From Candidatus Babelota bacterium (GTDB lineage: Bacteria > JAGOBX01): a DNA stretch of 6,472 nucleotides. The notes beneath the pieces were generated by a model that was not told the DNA's origin, did not search any database, and saw nothing but the letters and a program-made list of their open reading frames with translations. A program made the translations under genes and the position numbers. Each line of letters begins with the position of its first letter. Position 1 is the first letter of the stretch. Of this stretch, positions 5,868-6,472 are shown piece by piece. The DNA is taken from the NCBI GenBank assembly GCA_017999075.1, contig JAGOBX010000205.1, positions 1 to 6,472 of the forward strand, read 5' to 3'.

Positions 5868-6472
5868 TGACTTCAGCCGAACTTCCGGTTTTATTATTAA
5901 CTTATTTTGAAACATATCAGCATTTAATAATTCCTGGATTGATTTTTTTTATAACAATAGTTCCGGTTCCTGTTCCTGAAGACATTCTATTGATTTCATT
6001 CGGATTTCTCGCTGCAAAAAACAATCAGAATCTTACCATCATTATTTTATTATCTTTTTTTTCGGTAATTTTAAGTGATTTATTTTTATATTATTTCGGA
6101 GTAGCCCTTGAAAAATTTGCTCTGGCAAAATCTGAAAATTTCTTTTTATCAAAAAAAATAAAAAAAGGGATGTTTTATTTTAATTCTTTCGGGTCACCCA
6201 TAATATTTATAGCAAGATTTGTATTTGGAATGAGAAGCGCAGTTTTTATAACAAGCGGATTGCTGAATTTCAAATTAAAAAAATTTATTATTTTGAATTC
6301 TCTTGCAGGTATTATCCAAATTCCTCTGCTGATAAGTTTAGGATTGATTTATTCTAATAAAATCGACCTGATTATTTATTATATAATCAGAAACAAAAAC
6401 TATTTAACTTTTATTTCATTATTTATTATTATTTCAATTTTTATTTTTCAATTTTTAAAATTTTATTTTTTT
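5867..6472 (+). CDS. DedA-family membrane protein (SNARE-associated / VTT domain), 3' end cut by window edge
   Basis: Polytopic inner-membrane protein of the DedA family, whose members include lipid and undecaprenyl-phosphate flippases needed for envelope homeostasis. The frame opens at the ATG at 5867, which shares its A with the TPR stop codon, and stays open for 202 codons to the right edge; DedA proteins usually have about 200-220 residues, so little is missing. Family signs: a re-entrant-type segment ending PVPVPED (33-39) with acidic E38/D39; D71 in SDLFLYYFG, matching the G-D...Y-x-G block; then FGSPIIFIARFVFGMR (108-123), matching the signature with two arginines six apart (R117, R123). 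The usual Pro in the RFxPGxR consensus is Phe120 here. A long hydrophobic C-terminal segment follows (about 182-202). No Shine-Dalgarno is visible; translation is probably coupled to the TPR gene. The substrate cannot be determined. Confidence 0.87.
   Translation, partial: MTSAELPVLLLTYFETYQHLIIPGLIFFITIVPVPVPEDILLISFGFLAAKNNQNLTIIILLSFFSVILSDLFLYYFGVALEKFALAKSENFFLSKKIKKGMFYFNSFGSPIIFIARFVFGMRSAVFITSGLLNFKLKKFIILNSLAGIIQIPLLISLGLIYSNKIDLIIYYIIRNKNYLTFISLFIIISIFIFQFLKFYFF

Overview
The window is strongly AT-rich (roughly 30% G+C by eye), tightly packed, and every gene I can support is on the + strand. A TonB-dependent outer-membrane receptor with a signal peptide shows that the host is a diderm (Gram-negative-type) bacterium. 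The low G+C, many A/T homopolymers and the use of an ECF-type vitamin importer suggest a low-GC anaerobic or host-associated lineage (Elusimicrobiota, Spirochaetota and similar are possible). No marker in the window fixes the phylum.

Region 1 (1-4532) is a micronutrient uptake operon. In order it holds a multi-spanning membrane protein cut by the left edge, read as an ECF S (substrate-binding) component; a single polypeptide with two ABC ATPase domains (EcfA-A' fusion); an EcfT-type transmembrane coupling protein; and a TonB-dependent receptor. The first three genes overlap each other by 14 nt at both junctions. The receptor follows 37 nt later with its own strong ribosome binding site. Together they make a two-membrane path: receptor across the outer membrane (powered by TonB/ExbBD encoded elsewhere), then S/T/ATPase complex across the inner membrane, with no periplasmic binding protein in view. 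The ligand cannot be read from the sequence; cobalamin, thiamine precursors or another scarce cofactor are reasonable guesses.

Region 2 (4533-6472) begins with a near-consensus sigma-70-type promoter and looks like a separate transcription unit. It holds a 99-residue single-pass membrane protein that I do not recognise, an inner-membrane-anchored protein with about eight tetratricopeptide repeats, and a DedA-family membrane protein that runs off the right edge and overlaps the TPR gene by one base (TAATG). None of the three has a clear Shine-Dalgarno sequence, unlike the T component and receptor genes. A perfect 16-bp palindrome covers the junction between the first two.

No RNA genes, CRISPR arrays, insertion sequences or origins were seen, and no convincing intrinsic terminator. 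The most notable points are the asymmetry of the fused ATPase (switch histidine replaced by Asn in the second domain, degenerate signature motifs) together with a degenerate second coupling motif in the T component, and the unknown three-gene membrane cluster of region 2.
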